A stretch of DNA of 22,719 bases from Litoribrevibacter sp041590855 (lineage in GTDB: Bacteria > Pseudomonadota > Gammaproteobacteria > Pseudomonadales > Litoribrevibacteraceae), in assembly GCA_041590855.1 (NCBI GenBank), contig JBFHTA010000027.1, forward strand, positions 1 to 22,719, given 5' to 3'. How positions within the stretch are numbered: position 1 is the stretch's first letter; each line of letters opens with the position of its first letter. The position numbers and the translations under genes were made by a program. This document shows positions 14,996 through 22,675 of this stretch, piece after piece. A model generated the notes under the pieces. That model ran no database searches and had not been told where the DNA came from. It saw nothing but the letters and a program-made list of their open reading frames with translations.

Positions 14996-15036
14996 TTGTT
15001 TGAAATTATTATTGAAATATAATGAGATTCATTTTC
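14996..15036 (+). promoter_or_regulatory. Fur box and promoter of the TonB2-type operon
   Basis: TATAATGAGATTCATTTTC (15018-15036) matches 15 of 19 positions of the Fur consensus. Its first six bases are a perfect TATAAT -10, with TTGTTT (14996-15001) as -35 at 16-bp spacing. The operon starts about 16-20 bases after the box. Strong case for iron-dependent repression. Confidence 0.82.
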
Positions 15037-15051
15037 AAAAACTAAGTGGTG

Positions 15052-15873
15052 ATGATGTTGTTAACTCAAGGTGAAAAGAGGCGATGGCTACCAAGCGCTC
15101 TGACGTCATTGGGCTTGATCGTGCTGTTTTTTACGGGCTACGCCAATGCAGCAGGTACGAGCATTGACCAGGCTGAAAAGGCGTGGATGAAAAGTTATCA
15201 ACAGGGTGCCAAAGTTCAGCAGCAAATCGATCAGTTGGACGAACAAACCCGTCAGGACTACTACGAATATTTATACACCACGCAGCGAGCGCAGCAGCTG
15301 GAAAATTATAACGCGCAGTTACAGAAGCTGATTCAGTCGCAAGTTGATGAAATCGCTGACATCAAAACCCAGTTGGCGTCTTTGCAAGATACGGAAGAAG
15401 CCGCCTTGCCCTTGCTTCAAAAGATGTTAACGACGCTGGATCAATTCGTTGCACGAGACATTCCTTTTTTGAATACAGAACGTCGTGAACGGCTGGATCG
15501 TCTGAATACACTTATGAATCGTGCGGATGTGAGTGTGGCGGAGAAATATCGCCAAGTGTTGGAAGCCTATCAGATTGAAGTGGAATACGGCCGCACGCTG
15601 GAAGCCTACAGTGGTGTTTTGACCGTGGAAGGTCAGCCAGATCGCGATGTGACTTTCCTAAGGCTGGGCCGGGTAGCCTTGTATTATCAAACGTCTGACG
15701 GGCAGCAAAGCGGCCAGTGGGATACCCGCCAAAAACAGTGGTTAACATTACCGGACGCGAACAATTGGGCCATTCAGAAAGGCATCCAGATGGCGTTGCA
15801 ACAGACGGTACCGGAATTACTGGAATTGCCTTTGGGGGCATCCGTCAGTATGAATCAGGGAGACAATAAATGA
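15052..15873 (+). CDS. DUF3450 family periplasmic protein, first gene of the TonB2-type operon
   Basis: A 273-residue protein with a signal peptide (KRRWLPSALTSLGLIVLFF, cleavage after ANA about residue 33). A long coiled coil (about 36-115) follows, then the well-conserved DUF3450 core, with FVARDIPFLNTERRERLDRL, VSVAEKYRQVLEAYQIEVEY and FLRLGRVALYYQTSDG. Length and pattern fit the family, which is regularly found ahead of a TolQ-like gene in TonB2 clusters. A role as periplasmic partner of the energising complex is inferred; no enzyme motif is seen. GTG, GTG, ATG, ATG run in tandem from 15046; I prefer an ATG, with AAGTGG as a weak ribosome-binding site. The stop overlaps the next ATG (ATGA). 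Confidence 0.85.
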   Translation: MMLLTQGEKRRWLPSALTSLGLIVLFFTGYANAAGTSIDQAEKAWMKSYQQGAKVQQQIDQLDEQTRQDYYEYLYTTQRAQQLENYNAQLQKLIQSQVDEIADIKTQLASLQDTEEAALPLLQKMLTTLDQFVARDIPFLNTERRERLDRLNTLMNRADVSVAEKYRQVLEAYQIEVEYGRTLEAYSGVLTVEGQPDRDVTFLRLGRVALYYQTSDGQQSGQWDTRQKQWLTLPDANNWAIQKGIQMALQQTVPELLELPLGASVSMNQGDNK

Positions 15874-17327
15874 TCCGTATTTTTTCTCTGAAATCGTGTC
15901 TATTGGCCATCTTGATGGTGGTTGCCAGCGGCCTATCAGCGGCAGAAACTGCGTCTTTGGACGGGCTACTTAAGCAAGTCCAGCAGAGCATTCAGCAAAC
16001 TGAAGCGCAGGAGCAGGCGCGCTTGGATGAGTTTCTGGCCCAGTATCGTAAACAAGCCAACCTGTTGAAGGATGCCAAACAGCGTTTGGCTCAGGCGGAG
16101 GCCGAGCAAGCCCGTCTCAAGCGTGAGTACGATGACAACGAAAAGAGCTTGCGTACCCAGCAAGACGAACTGACCGCCAGAACCGGTCAGTTAGGGGAAG
16201 TGTTTGGGGTGATCAAACAACAGGGGCAGGATCTCAGTGGTGTTATTCAGGATTCCTTGATCAGTAGTGAATTTCCAAATCGATTGGACGCCATAGCGTT
16301 TGCGGATCAAAAACGTATTCCGTCGTTGTCGGATGTGAAAGGCTTGTGGTTGTTGATGTTGCAAGAGATGACAGCTACCTCTGAAATCAAACGTTTTTCT
16401 GCGTCGGTCGCGCAACCCAATGGTGTTTATCAGGAAACATCCGTGTTACGTGTTGGGCCGTTTGTGGCTATAGATCAGGCAGGGCGCTTCCTGGCTTACG
16501 ATGCCTCCAGTCAGCAGTTAGAAGTTTTCCCCCGTCAGCCGGACGCAGGCTATATGGCACAAGCGCAGGCCTTCTTTGAGGGGAAAGCAACGACTCTGTT
16601 GATGGACCCAAGCCGAGGCAACCTGTTGGAACTCATCGGTCGGACGCCGACGTTAAAAGAGCGTTTAGAGCAGGGTGGGCCTATTGGATTCATCATCCTT
16701 GCGTTGGGCGCTTTGGGTGTACTGTTGGCGATATGGCGTTTGTTGGCTGTATTGCTGGCGGAACTAAAAATCAAAGCGCAAAGCAAACGACTTGATCAGT
16801 TGTCAGAAGCTAATCCGTTGGGACGGGTTTTACAGGCAGTGGATTCAGCCAAGCAGGATGCGCACGAAGTGACCAGTATTGAGGTTCGCCTGGACGAAGC
16901 CTTGTTGAAAGAAGTGCCTCGCTTAGAGCGTGGAATGTCGGCATTGAAATTACTGGCTGCGGTGGCTCCGTTACTGGGTCTGTTGGGAACCGTTACCGGT
17001 ATGATAGGTACTTTCCAAAGTATTACTGTGTTTGGCACCAGCGATCCCAAGTTGATGGCGGGTGGTATTTCCCAGGCCTTGATTACTACCGTATTAGGTT
17101 TGTGTGTGGCAATTCCTTTGTTGTTCTGTCATAGCCTGGTGGCGGATCGGGTTCGTCGTTTGGTGCAGTTGCTTCAACAGGTGGCGTTTGCGTCACTGGC
17201 GGAGTCGATGGAATCAGGCAAGTTTAGTCAATCTCTGGTGGGTTCAGTACAAGCAAAGGCATCATCAGCGTCCGAACCTAAAGACCAATCCGTTTCCAAG
17301 ACGCAAGAGGTTGCGGATGTGGTTTGA
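15870..17327 (+). CDS. ttpC: TtpC-like MotA/TolQ/ExbB family protein with periplasmic coiled coil
   Basis: A 485-residue protein resembling Vibrio TtpC, an extra component needed by TonB2 systems. Signal sequence 1-24, coiled coil about 30-120, a periplasmic globular part to about 265, and a first membrane helix (GPIGFIILALGALGVLLAIW, 270-289). After a cytoplasmic stretch comes the proton-channel core APLLGLLGTVTGMIGTFQSI (366-385) and a third helix (ALITTVLGLCVAIPLLFCHS). This is longer than ordinary ExbB (about 240) because of the N-terminal region. It should join ExbB, ExbD and TonB in the inner membrane and help transmit force to the receptor. The start overlaps the DUF3450 stop by ATGA; its end overlaps exbB by 11 bases. 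Confidence 0.9.
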   Translation: MIRIFSLKSCLLAILMVVASGLSAAETASLDGLLKQVQQSIQQTEAQEQARLDEFLAQYRKQANLLKDAKQRLAQAEAEQARLKREYDDNEKSLRTQQDELTARTGQLGEVFGVIKQQGQDLSGVIQDSLISSEFPNRLDAIAFADQKRIPSLSDVKGLWLLMLQEMTATSEIKRFSASVAQPNGVYQETSVLRVGPFVAIDQAGRFLAYDASSQQLEVFPRQPDAGYMAQAQAFFEGKATTLLMDPSRGNLLELIGRTPTLKERLEQGGPIGFIILALGALGVLLAIWRLLAVLLAELKIKAQSKRLDQLSEANPLGRVLQAVDSAKQDAHEVTSIEVRLDEALLKEVPRLERGMSALKLLAAVAPLLGLLGTVTGMIGTFQSITVFGTSDPKLMAGGISQALITTVLGLCVAIPLLFCHSLVADRVRRLVQLLQQVAFASLAESMESGKFSQSLVGSVQAKASSASEPKDQSVSKTQEVADVV

Positions 17328-17838
17328 TCCCGCGTTATGGTCACAAGCCCTAAAGCAATTCTTTCTTTCGGGCGGCTGGGTGTTGTTCTGGTTGGCGTGG
17401 ACAGCCCTGGTGATGTGGACGCTGCTGTTGGAGCGTACCTGGTTTCGCTGGGTGCAGTTTCCTGCTTTGAAGCGGGCCTGCCTGAAAGCGGTGTCTGCCC
17501 GGGAGAATAGCGGACAGGGTGAAGGGCGTCTCATCACCCAGGTGGCCGGATTAGAGCGGGAATTACAAAAATCGTTTTCCTTGATTAAAACCCTGGTGGC
17601 CTTGTGCCCCATGATCGGTTTGTTGGGGACTGTTACCGGGATGATTCAGGTGTTTGATGTATTGGCCTTTCATGGCACGGGCAATCCACGATTGATGTCT
17701 GCAGGCGTCGCCAAGGCCACTATTCCTACCATGGCGGGTATGGTGCTGGCGGTATCCGGGTTGTTAATGTTCACCTGGTTGCACCATTGGAGTCGCCTGC
17801 AATTGGCGTCATTGGCGCACATGAATGACGGTAAGTGA
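17317..17838 (+). CDS. exbB: ExbB proton-channel subunit of the TonB2-type system
   Basis: A 173-residue inner-membrane protein, short like other TonB2-cluster ExbB2 proteins. Membrane helix 1 lies at about 19-38 (GGWVLFWLAWTALVMWTLLL). The conserved channel segment LCPMIGLLGTVTGMIQVFDV is at 96-115 and the last helix at about 133-155 (KATIPTMAGMVLAVSGLL). With ExbD it forms the proton channel that powers TonB. The start at 17317 is chosen because AAGAGG lies 6 bases upstream and the product then begins like a normal ExbB (MWFDPALW). The same frame stays open 213 bases further into ttpC, but that stretch encodes Trp/Arg-rich nonsense. The overlap with ttpC suggests coupled translation. Confidence 0.9.
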   Translation: MWFDPALWSQALKQFFLSGGWVLFWLAWTALVMWTLLLERTWFRWVQFPALKRACLKAVSARENSGQGEGRLITQVAGLERELQKSFSLIKTLVALCPMIGLLGTVTGMIQVFDVLAFHGTGNPRLMSAGVAKATIPTMAGMVLAVSGLLMFTWLHHWSRLQLASLAHMNDGK

Positions 17839-17847
17839 GGTAGCTCA

Positions 17848-18270
17848 GTGCGAAGTCGCGTTCATTTGAATACAGAGCAAGACGATTCCAACATCGATAT
17901 GACACCGATGTTGGACATCGTCTTTATTATGCTGATCTTTTTCATCGTATCGACTACCTTCGTGAAAGAGTCCGGGGTGGAGATCAATCGACCAGCGTCG
18001 TCTACGGCGGAACAGCAAGACAGCGCCGGGGTACGCTTGGCAATCACTGCGGATGATTTGGTATGGCTGGAAGGTAAAGCGACGGATGTTCGTATGATTC
18101 GTCCGAAACTGGAACGTATGAAAGTCGAGCAACCGGATTTGGCGGTATTACTGCAAGCTGATGAGAATGCCAAAACCGGCTTGTTGATCCGGGTGATGGA
18201 TCAGGTGAAGCTGGCTGGCATCGAGCAGGTTGCGGTGGCAGCGAAAGACGCCAAACAAGGGGCAAATTAA
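17848..18270 (+). CDS. exbD: ExbD proton-channel subunit of the TonB2-type system
   Basis: A 140-residue protein with one N-terminal membrane helix (about 20-38). The segment IDMTPMLDIVFIMLIFFIVS is diagnostic: Asp23 is the proton-carrying membrane aspartate of ExbD/TolR proteins. A periplasmic domain of about 95 residues follows (VRLAITADDLVWLEG, VLLQADENAKTGLLIRVMDQ). It starts with GTG; GAGG overlapping the exbB stop serves as ribosome-binding site. It is 9 bases after exbB and 1 base before tonB, within one operon. Confidence 0.92.
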   Translation: MRSRVHLNTEQDDSNIDMTPMLDIVFIMLIFFIVSTTFVKESGVEINRPASSTAEQQDSAGVRLAITADDLVWLEGKATDVRMIRPKLERMKVEQPDLAVLLQADENAKTGLLIRVMDQVKLAGIEQVAVAAKDAKQGAN

Positions 18271-18271
18271 G

Positions 18272-18913
18272 GTGCGATTGCTGTTGTGTGGTTCCGCTGC
18301 TTGCGTGGTTGTGGTTGCGCTGTTTTTGTTTATGGCGCAATTGGCCAACCCGACTGCGCGCTATCAAACGGCTGAAACCTCAGTGGGGTTGAACATGCTG
18401 CGGATGCGGTTTGATTCTGATGTACAGTTGAGAGATCGTACCTTACCGCCCCCTCCGCCACCGGTTACTCAGACAGAGACGGCTCAAGCCGTTGCTGCTA
18501 AAGCTCCGAGTGTTGATGTGCCTACCCTGGATATGCCTCATATGGCCTTTGAAAGTAATTTTGAATTGGCGTTATCCACACCCTCATTACCTTCGATTTC
18601 TGCGCCCGCAGAAGTGTTGGTGCAAGGCGATTTGGTCATGGAGAATGCGCCAAGGCAACGCATTAACCCTCAATACCCTCGTCGTGCCCAGCAGAGAAAG
18701 ATTGAAGGCTATGTGATTGTCGAATTTCGGGTAGATGAAGAAGGCCGTGTCGATCGCGATTCGCTGGAATTTGTAGAGGCCAATCCCGAGGGCATCTTTG
18801 AGCGTGTCGTCAGAAAGGCGGTGTTCCGTTGGCGCTTTGATCCGTTGATGCAGAACGGGGTAGCTGTCGCCTATAAGAATCGGCAGCGATTCGAATTCAA
18901 CTTAGAAAACTAG
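18272..18913 (+). CDS. tonB: TonB energy-transducing protein (TonB2 type)
   Basis: A 213-residue protein that spans the periplasm and contacts the TonB box of outer-membrane receptors. It has an N-terminal membrane anchor (about 3-24), a short proline stretch (LPPPPPPV, 58-65) far smaller than in E. coli TonB, a mid region, and the C-terminal TonB domain. INPQYPRRAQQRKIEGYVIV (131-150) and the FRWRFDPLMQNG region are the family landmarks. GTG at 18272 is preferred: AAGGGG lies 9 bases upstream and the stop of exbD is adjacent. A TTG 42 bases upstream in frame has no such support. The likely client is the divergent receptor, and possibly others elsewhere in the genome. Confidence 0.92.
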   Translation: MRLLLCGSAACVVVVALFLFMAQLANPTARYQTAETSVGLNMLRMRFDSDVQLRDRTLPPPPPPVTQTETAQAVAAKAPSVDVPTLDMPHMAFESNFELALSTPSLPSISAPAEVLVQGDLVMENAPRQRINPQYPRRAQQRKIEGYVIVEFRVDEEGRVDRDSLEFVEANPEGIFERVVRKAVFRWRFDPLMQNGVAVAYKNRQRFEFNLEN

Positions 18914-18925
18914 GTGGCTTTTGTG

Positions 18926-20128
18926 ATGGTGACTGAATTTGAATCGGGGGATTTTTCTGAAAGCGTCAGCTCGGGCTTGAACGACTCAATGTATATTCCA
19001 CGCCGAGTTATGAGTTGGTTGATGGGGCTCTGTTTGTTGTTCAGTGTCGGTTACGTTGATGTTGTGGCAGCCAAAAATCAGGTTCGCCCCGGGGTATTGC
19101 CGTTGATTATCGACATTCAGCAAGCCCTTAATCCGGAAGCCACTGAAGAAAACCCGTCGCCGGATATTAATCATGAACAAGCAAACGCCTTGATTACCAA
19201 GTTATTGGATGGTGATTTGACCGACTATGAACAAGCCTTGGCTTATCAGTTTTCGGCCACCTTGGCGTTGGACAAAGGCGACTATCAAGCCGCTTATGAT
19301 GCCTTTCATACTGCCTGGAAGCTAAAGGTCTACGAAGAGTCACAACAATGGCAAATTCAGAAGACGCTGGCACAACTCGCCATGCAACTGGGCCAATGGC
19401 AAACGTCAGTGGATTTCTATGTGCCCTGGTTGGAAGCCGCCAAGGCAGAAGCGCCGGGCTTAACCATCTCCCACCAGGATTATCTATATCTAGGGCAGTC
19501 CTACTATAAGTTGTCCCAATGGGCTAACGCTGTCCAAGCACTGGATAAAGCCATTCTGCTGAAAACGAAAAAAAGCGCGACGTCCGGGGCTACGGGCCAT
19601 CCGATTCCTGAAAGCTGGTATCGGATGAAGCTGACGGCCTTGTTGAGTCAGTTTGAGGCTAAGCCGGTGAAGCGACTGAAAACACAAGCCGTGGATGTGC
19701 TAAAGCTGTTGATTGCTCAGTACCCTCGTACCCTTTACTGGCGTCAACTGGCCGTGTTGTATCAACAAAAAGCAGATCAACAAGCGAAGAGTGATCAAGG
19801 TTATCGCCAAGCATTGAGTGCGCTGCACTCGGCGTATGTGGCGGGGTATCTGGATCAAACACAGGATTTGCTGTGGATGATTAAATTGATGATACAGCAA
19901 GAAAACTTCCATCAGGCGGCGGAACTCATTCAAACGGAAATTGCCAAGCAACGTCTGCCCAAAACGCAGGAAGTATTGTCATTGCAGGTGGACGCTTTAC
20001 TGATGGCGAAAGCCTTTGAGAAAGCCGAACAGGTACTTCAGCAATTATTAGCCATCGCGCCCAAAGATCAGCGACGTAACCAACAGCTGGAGGACGTCAG
20101 AAAGCTACTGAAAAACCGGGCTTCCTGA
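18926..20128 (+). CDS. TPR-repeat protein, last gene of the TonB2-type operon
   Basis: An approximately 400-residue helical protein with tetratricopeptide-like repeats, such as ALAYQFSATLALDKGDYQAA, YLYLGQSYYKLSQWANAVQA and a C-terminal LLMAKAFEKAEQVLQQLLAI. A TPR protein ends TonB2 clusters of Vibrio and relatives, where it is thought to support complex function. A signal-like hydrophobic stretch (SWLMGLCLLFSVGYVDVVAA) begins about 30 residues in. The start is uncertain: AGGTGG suits GTG 18923 or ATG 18926, whereas ATG 18989 (MYIPRR) would place a normal signal peptide at the N-terminus but has no ribosome-binding site. The gene follows tonB directly, within the operon. It may be periplasmic or membrane-anchored. 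Confidence 0.85.
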   Translation: MVTEFESGDFSESVSSGLNDSMYIPRRVMSWLMGLCLLFSVGYVDVVAAKNQVRPGVLPLIIDIQQALNPEATEENPSPDINHEQANALITKLLDGDLTDYEQALAYQFSATLALDKGDYQAAYDAFHTAWKLKVYEESQQWQIQKTLAQLAMQLGQWQTSVDFYVPWLEAAKAEAPGLTISHQDYLYLGQSYYKLSQWANAVQALDKAILLKTKKSATSGATGHPIPESWYRMKLTALLSQFEAKPVKRLKTQAVDVLKLLIAQYPRTLYWRQLAVLYQQKADQQAKSDQGYRQALSALHSAYVAGYLDQTQDLLWMIKLMIQQENFHQAAELIQTEIAKQRLPKTQEVLSLQVDALLMAKAFEKAEQVLQQLLAIAPKDQRRNQQLEDVRKLLKNRAS

Positions 20129-20137
20129 GGCTCTATT

Positions 20138-20176
20138 TTATTCAATAGCTGCTGTTCAATAGGTGCTGTTGAATAA
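20138..20176. repeat. Direct and inverted repeats between convergent operon end and kinase gene
   Basis: TTCAATAGCTGCTG (20141-20154) is followed at once by TTCAATAGGTGCTG (20155-20168), 13 of 14 bases alike. TTATTCAA (20138-20145) and TTGAATAA (20169-20176) form 8-bp arms around them. The region lies between the TPR gene (+) and the kinase gene (-) and could help terminate both, but has no T-run. Confidence 0.5.
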
Positions 20177-20179
20177 ACG

Positions 20180-21508
20180 TTACTCAATAGACGGTATGTG
20201 AAGTTTTACGCTGGTGCCTTGTTGGGGATGGCTTTCAATCTCGATGGCGCCTTTGAGAGAGTCATTGACCAGGTTTCTGGCGATACTCATCCCAAGACCT
20301 GTGCCCCCTGAACCGCGTTTGGTTGTAAAAAATGGATCAAACACTTTTGAGATCACGTCTTCGTCCATGCCTTGTCCATTGTCTTGAAGCGTAATGGTAC
20401 AGCCGGAGTCAGTGGCATCGATACGGATGCTAATGCGTTTTTGAGCGGCTGAATTCGGGTCAAATGCATGATTGACTGAGTTAGTTACTATATTGGTGAT
20501 TACCTGAGCAAGTCTGATCGGGTAAGTGGTGATGGATAGCTTGTTCTCTGAGTAGTGTTTTTCCAGCGTTATGTCTGACGCATTTAACAGTGGCAATAAA
20601 CTGCTAAGTAACTCATCCATCCAGGGGGTGAGCTGGAGGGCCTTTAACTCATCAATATGAAAGTCGGTCGCCAGTTGTTTAAAACTGGTGATCAAATCGT
20701 TCGCTCTTGCCAGGTTAAATGCAATGGTTTCCTGAGCTTCATTGATGGTTTTAAGGTTCGATTCAAATGCTTGTTTGCTTAACGCGCCGGAATCAAAGGC
20801 GGTTTTAATGTCACGGTAACAGCTTTCAATGGTGGAGTTACCCAGTATTGCCGCGCCCAGCGGCGTGTTAACTTCATGGGCGACCCCGGCCACGAGTCGT
20901 CCCAGAGCGGCCATTTTCTCATTCTCGACTAACTGTGTTTGTGACGATTTCAGTTGTTCCAACGTGGCCTGCAGCTCCAGGGTTCTTTCATTAACTTTCT
21001 GTTCCAGGTCGTTGTTCAACTGGACGAGGGCGGCCTGGTGTTCCATACGTTCAATTTCTGCGGAAATCCGGCCCGTAAATAATTCGAATAAGGACGTTAC
21101 CAACTCCGGGTCTTCAATCTTGTTTTCATAAAGTGCAGCGACCAGCCCCATTACGTCACCTTTGGAGTCCAGTAATGGTGTTCCGATGTAGCCCTGAATC
21201 TTCATATCGATTAAGAGCTGATCTTTGGGGTAGAACGAGCATATATTGTCGGGATAAACGCACAGACTGTTGTTACTGACGTCTTCACAGGGCGTGTGTT
21301 CCAGAGAATAGGTGAAGTTGTCTGAGATTTGACCATGGGCGACCATGGATAAGGTGGTGGAACTGAAGCTGCCTTTGTCGACACGAGCGATAAAGGTATA
21401 GTCGGCCTCGATCACTTCATTGAGCTGTAAAGTCAGCTGTTCAAGAAAATCCCTGCCCGAAGTCGACTTCAGGGCACTGAGGATTTTCCGAATAGTACCT
21501 CGTTTCAT
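20180..21508 (-). CDS. Soluble GAF-domain sensor histidine kinase
   Basis: A 442-residue kinase without membrane helices. A GAF domain fills about 15-150 (HTPCEDVSNNSLCVYPDNIC and IGTPLLDSKGDVMGLVAAL are typical), then a coiled coil (155-200). The phosphorylation site follows, GRLVAGVAHEVNTPLGAAI with His211. The ATPase domain shows N-box ITNIVTNSVNHAF, G1 DNGQGMD (376-382), FDPFFTTK (390-397) and G2 GTGLGM (402-407). All catalytic motifs are intact. The several Cys in the GAF domain could sense redox or bind a metal, but this is speculation. ATG 21508 is preferred; a TTG nine bases upstream is the alternative. No response regulator lies in the window, so the partner is unknown. Confidence 0.9.
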   Translation of the reverse strand: MKRGTIRKILSALKSTSGRDFLEQLTLQLNEVIEADYTFIARVDKGSFSSTTLSMVAHGQISDNFTYSLEHTPCEDVSNNSLCVYPDNICSFYPKDQLLIDMKIQGYIGTPLLDSKGDVMGLVAALYENKIEDPELVTSLFELFTGRISAEIERMEHQAALVQLNNDLEQKVNERTLELQATLEQLKSSQTQLVENEKMAALGRLVAGVAHEVNTPLGAAILGNSTIESCYRDIKTAFDSGALSKQAFESNLKTINEAQETIAFNLARANDLITSFKQLATDFHIDELKALQLTPWMDELLSSLLPLLNASDITLEKHYSENKLSITTYPIRLAQVITNIVTNSVNHAFDPNSAAQKRISIRIDATDSGCTITLQDNGQGMDEDVISKVFDPFFTTKRGSGGTGLGMSIARNLVNDSLKGAIEIESHPQQGTSVKLHIPSIE

Positions 21509-21551
21509 TGCATTCAACTCGCAGATTGATGAGCCGCTCGCATGGTGGTGA

Positions 21552-21577
21552 CCTATGGGAACGGCCTATGGGGGCGG
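21552..21577 (+). repeat. Two adjacent 13-bp direct repeats upstream of the kinase gene
   Basis: CCTATGGGAACGG (21552-21564) is followed directly by CCTATGGGGGCGG (21565-21577), 11 of 13 bases alike. They lie 44-69 bases upstream of the kinase start and could be a paired regulator-binding site, or chance in a 130-bp spacer. Confidence 0.4.
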
Positions 21578-21646
21578 CCTTACATCTGTTGGATTCTTTG
21601 AGTTTAGTCTAGTGAAACGGCTCTTGCCTGAAGGTCATGGGTTTTC

Positions 21647-22675
21647 TCAGGTAGTCAAGGTTTTGGAGACTGCATCAGACTCGTAAAAAGCAGACAGGCG
21701 ACGGCGTACCAGTTCCTCAAGGATGCCTTGCTCTTGCAGGGTGGTGAGCAGCTGCGGGGCCAGTTGCTGGGTACGATCAATGACGGTATCGGCTGTGATT
21801 TCCAGATCTTCGAGTAAGGTCGCCAGGGGTTCGTCGCCGTATCTTTGATAGAGAAAGTGCACGACGGATTGATAACAGTGCTCGAAATAGTCGGATTCCC
21901 GGAATTCCAGCCAAAACTCATAACCGAGCACCACAAATTCAGACAGGTCGATGCTGTCCATTCCTTCCTGCAGCTCTCTCAGGGTTTTGTTTTCGATGTC
22001 GTCCCAGAAGTCCATGATCGAGGACTCCAACTCTTCCGTGGTCAGTGACTCTACCAAATAGGTTTTGCTCTCTTGTTGGAACAGGCTGAGGTTGTTGCTG
22101 ATGTATTTCTTAACGCTCTCTTCCATCGCACCACTGATTTTAGGTACGGTTTTGTTCATCACGTTGCGGCTCATCTTTAACATTGAAGATACACCAGGTA
22201 CGTGCTTGCTGAGCATGTTATCTTCGTAGAGATAACGGGTGATGGCCTTATAGACGACGCTGGAAATCAGAGAGCGATACACGGGTAAGTCGATGAACTG
22301 ATGAATCAGATCGTGTCGCTGATGTTCTAATTCCAATAATTTGGCGACAAAGCCCTGAAACTGCTGCGCGGTCATGATGTCTTTTACACGGCTGTCGAGA
22401 TGCGGGTCAGACTTAAACAGATAGGTCGCAGCGTCTCCGGCAATTTCAGCAATGGCACCGGGGATGGGGTGAGACACCACCTGATCGTGAATCAGTTGGT
22501 TGAGCTGGTCTTCACTTAATAATTGTTTAAGTGGAATGGCAGCAAGAGCGTCTAACACCGGGTGGGTTTCTTGCTGAAGCCAGTCCAGGAAACGCGCTGG
22601 GGTCAGCGCGTCGAGTTCGTGTTGAACATGCAGTTCGAGCAACTCCTTTGCCAGAGCGTGAGGGGTGTGGCTCAT
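21647..22675 (-). CDS. Conserved-looking helical protein of unknown function
   Basis: I do not recognise this 342-residue protein. It is acidic and predicted almost wholly alpha-helical, with no signal peptide or clear membrane helix. Notable segments are a central basic stretch SRNVMNKTVPKISGAMEESV, a hydrophobic VYRSLISSVVYKAITRYLYE region before it, and an acidic aromatic part (DFWDDIENKTLRELQEGMDS). The C-terminus ends in helices rich in Leu and Glu. AAGGAA is 6 bases before the ATG, a good ribosome-binding site. The start appears to overlap the end of an upstream minus-strand gene by ATGA, so it is likely a downstream member of an operon reaching beyond the window. It is 129 bases or more from the kinase gene, same strand, possibly co-transcribed. 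Confidence 0.8.
   Translation of the reverse strand: MSHTPHALAKELLELHVQHELDALTPARFLDWLQQETHPVLDALAAIPLKQLLSEDQLNQLIHDQVVSHPIPGAIAEIAGDAATYLFKSDPHLDSRVKDIMTAQQFQGFVAKLLELEHQRHDLIHQFIDLPVYRSLISSVVYKAITRYLYEDNMLSKHVPGVSSMLKMSRNVMNKTVPKISGAMEESVKKYISNNLSLFQQESKTYLVESLTTEELESSIMDFWDDIENKTLRELQEGMDSIDLSEFVVLGYEFWLEFRESDYFEHCYQSVVHFLYQRYGDEPLATLLEDLEITADTVIDRTQQLAPQLLTTLQEQGILEELVRRRLSAFYESDAVSKTLTT

Noticed and set aside
15512..15841. Antisense open frame (109 codons) inside the DUF3450 gene
   Set aside because: The DUF3450 core is clearly coded on the plus strand here; the reverse product is Pro/Arg-rich and unrecognisable.
17104..17316. N-terminal extension of ExbB by 71 codons
   Set aside because: The extension overlaps the TtpC proton-channel coding region in another frame, is rich in Trp, Arg and Cys, and a good ribosome-binding site points to 17317.
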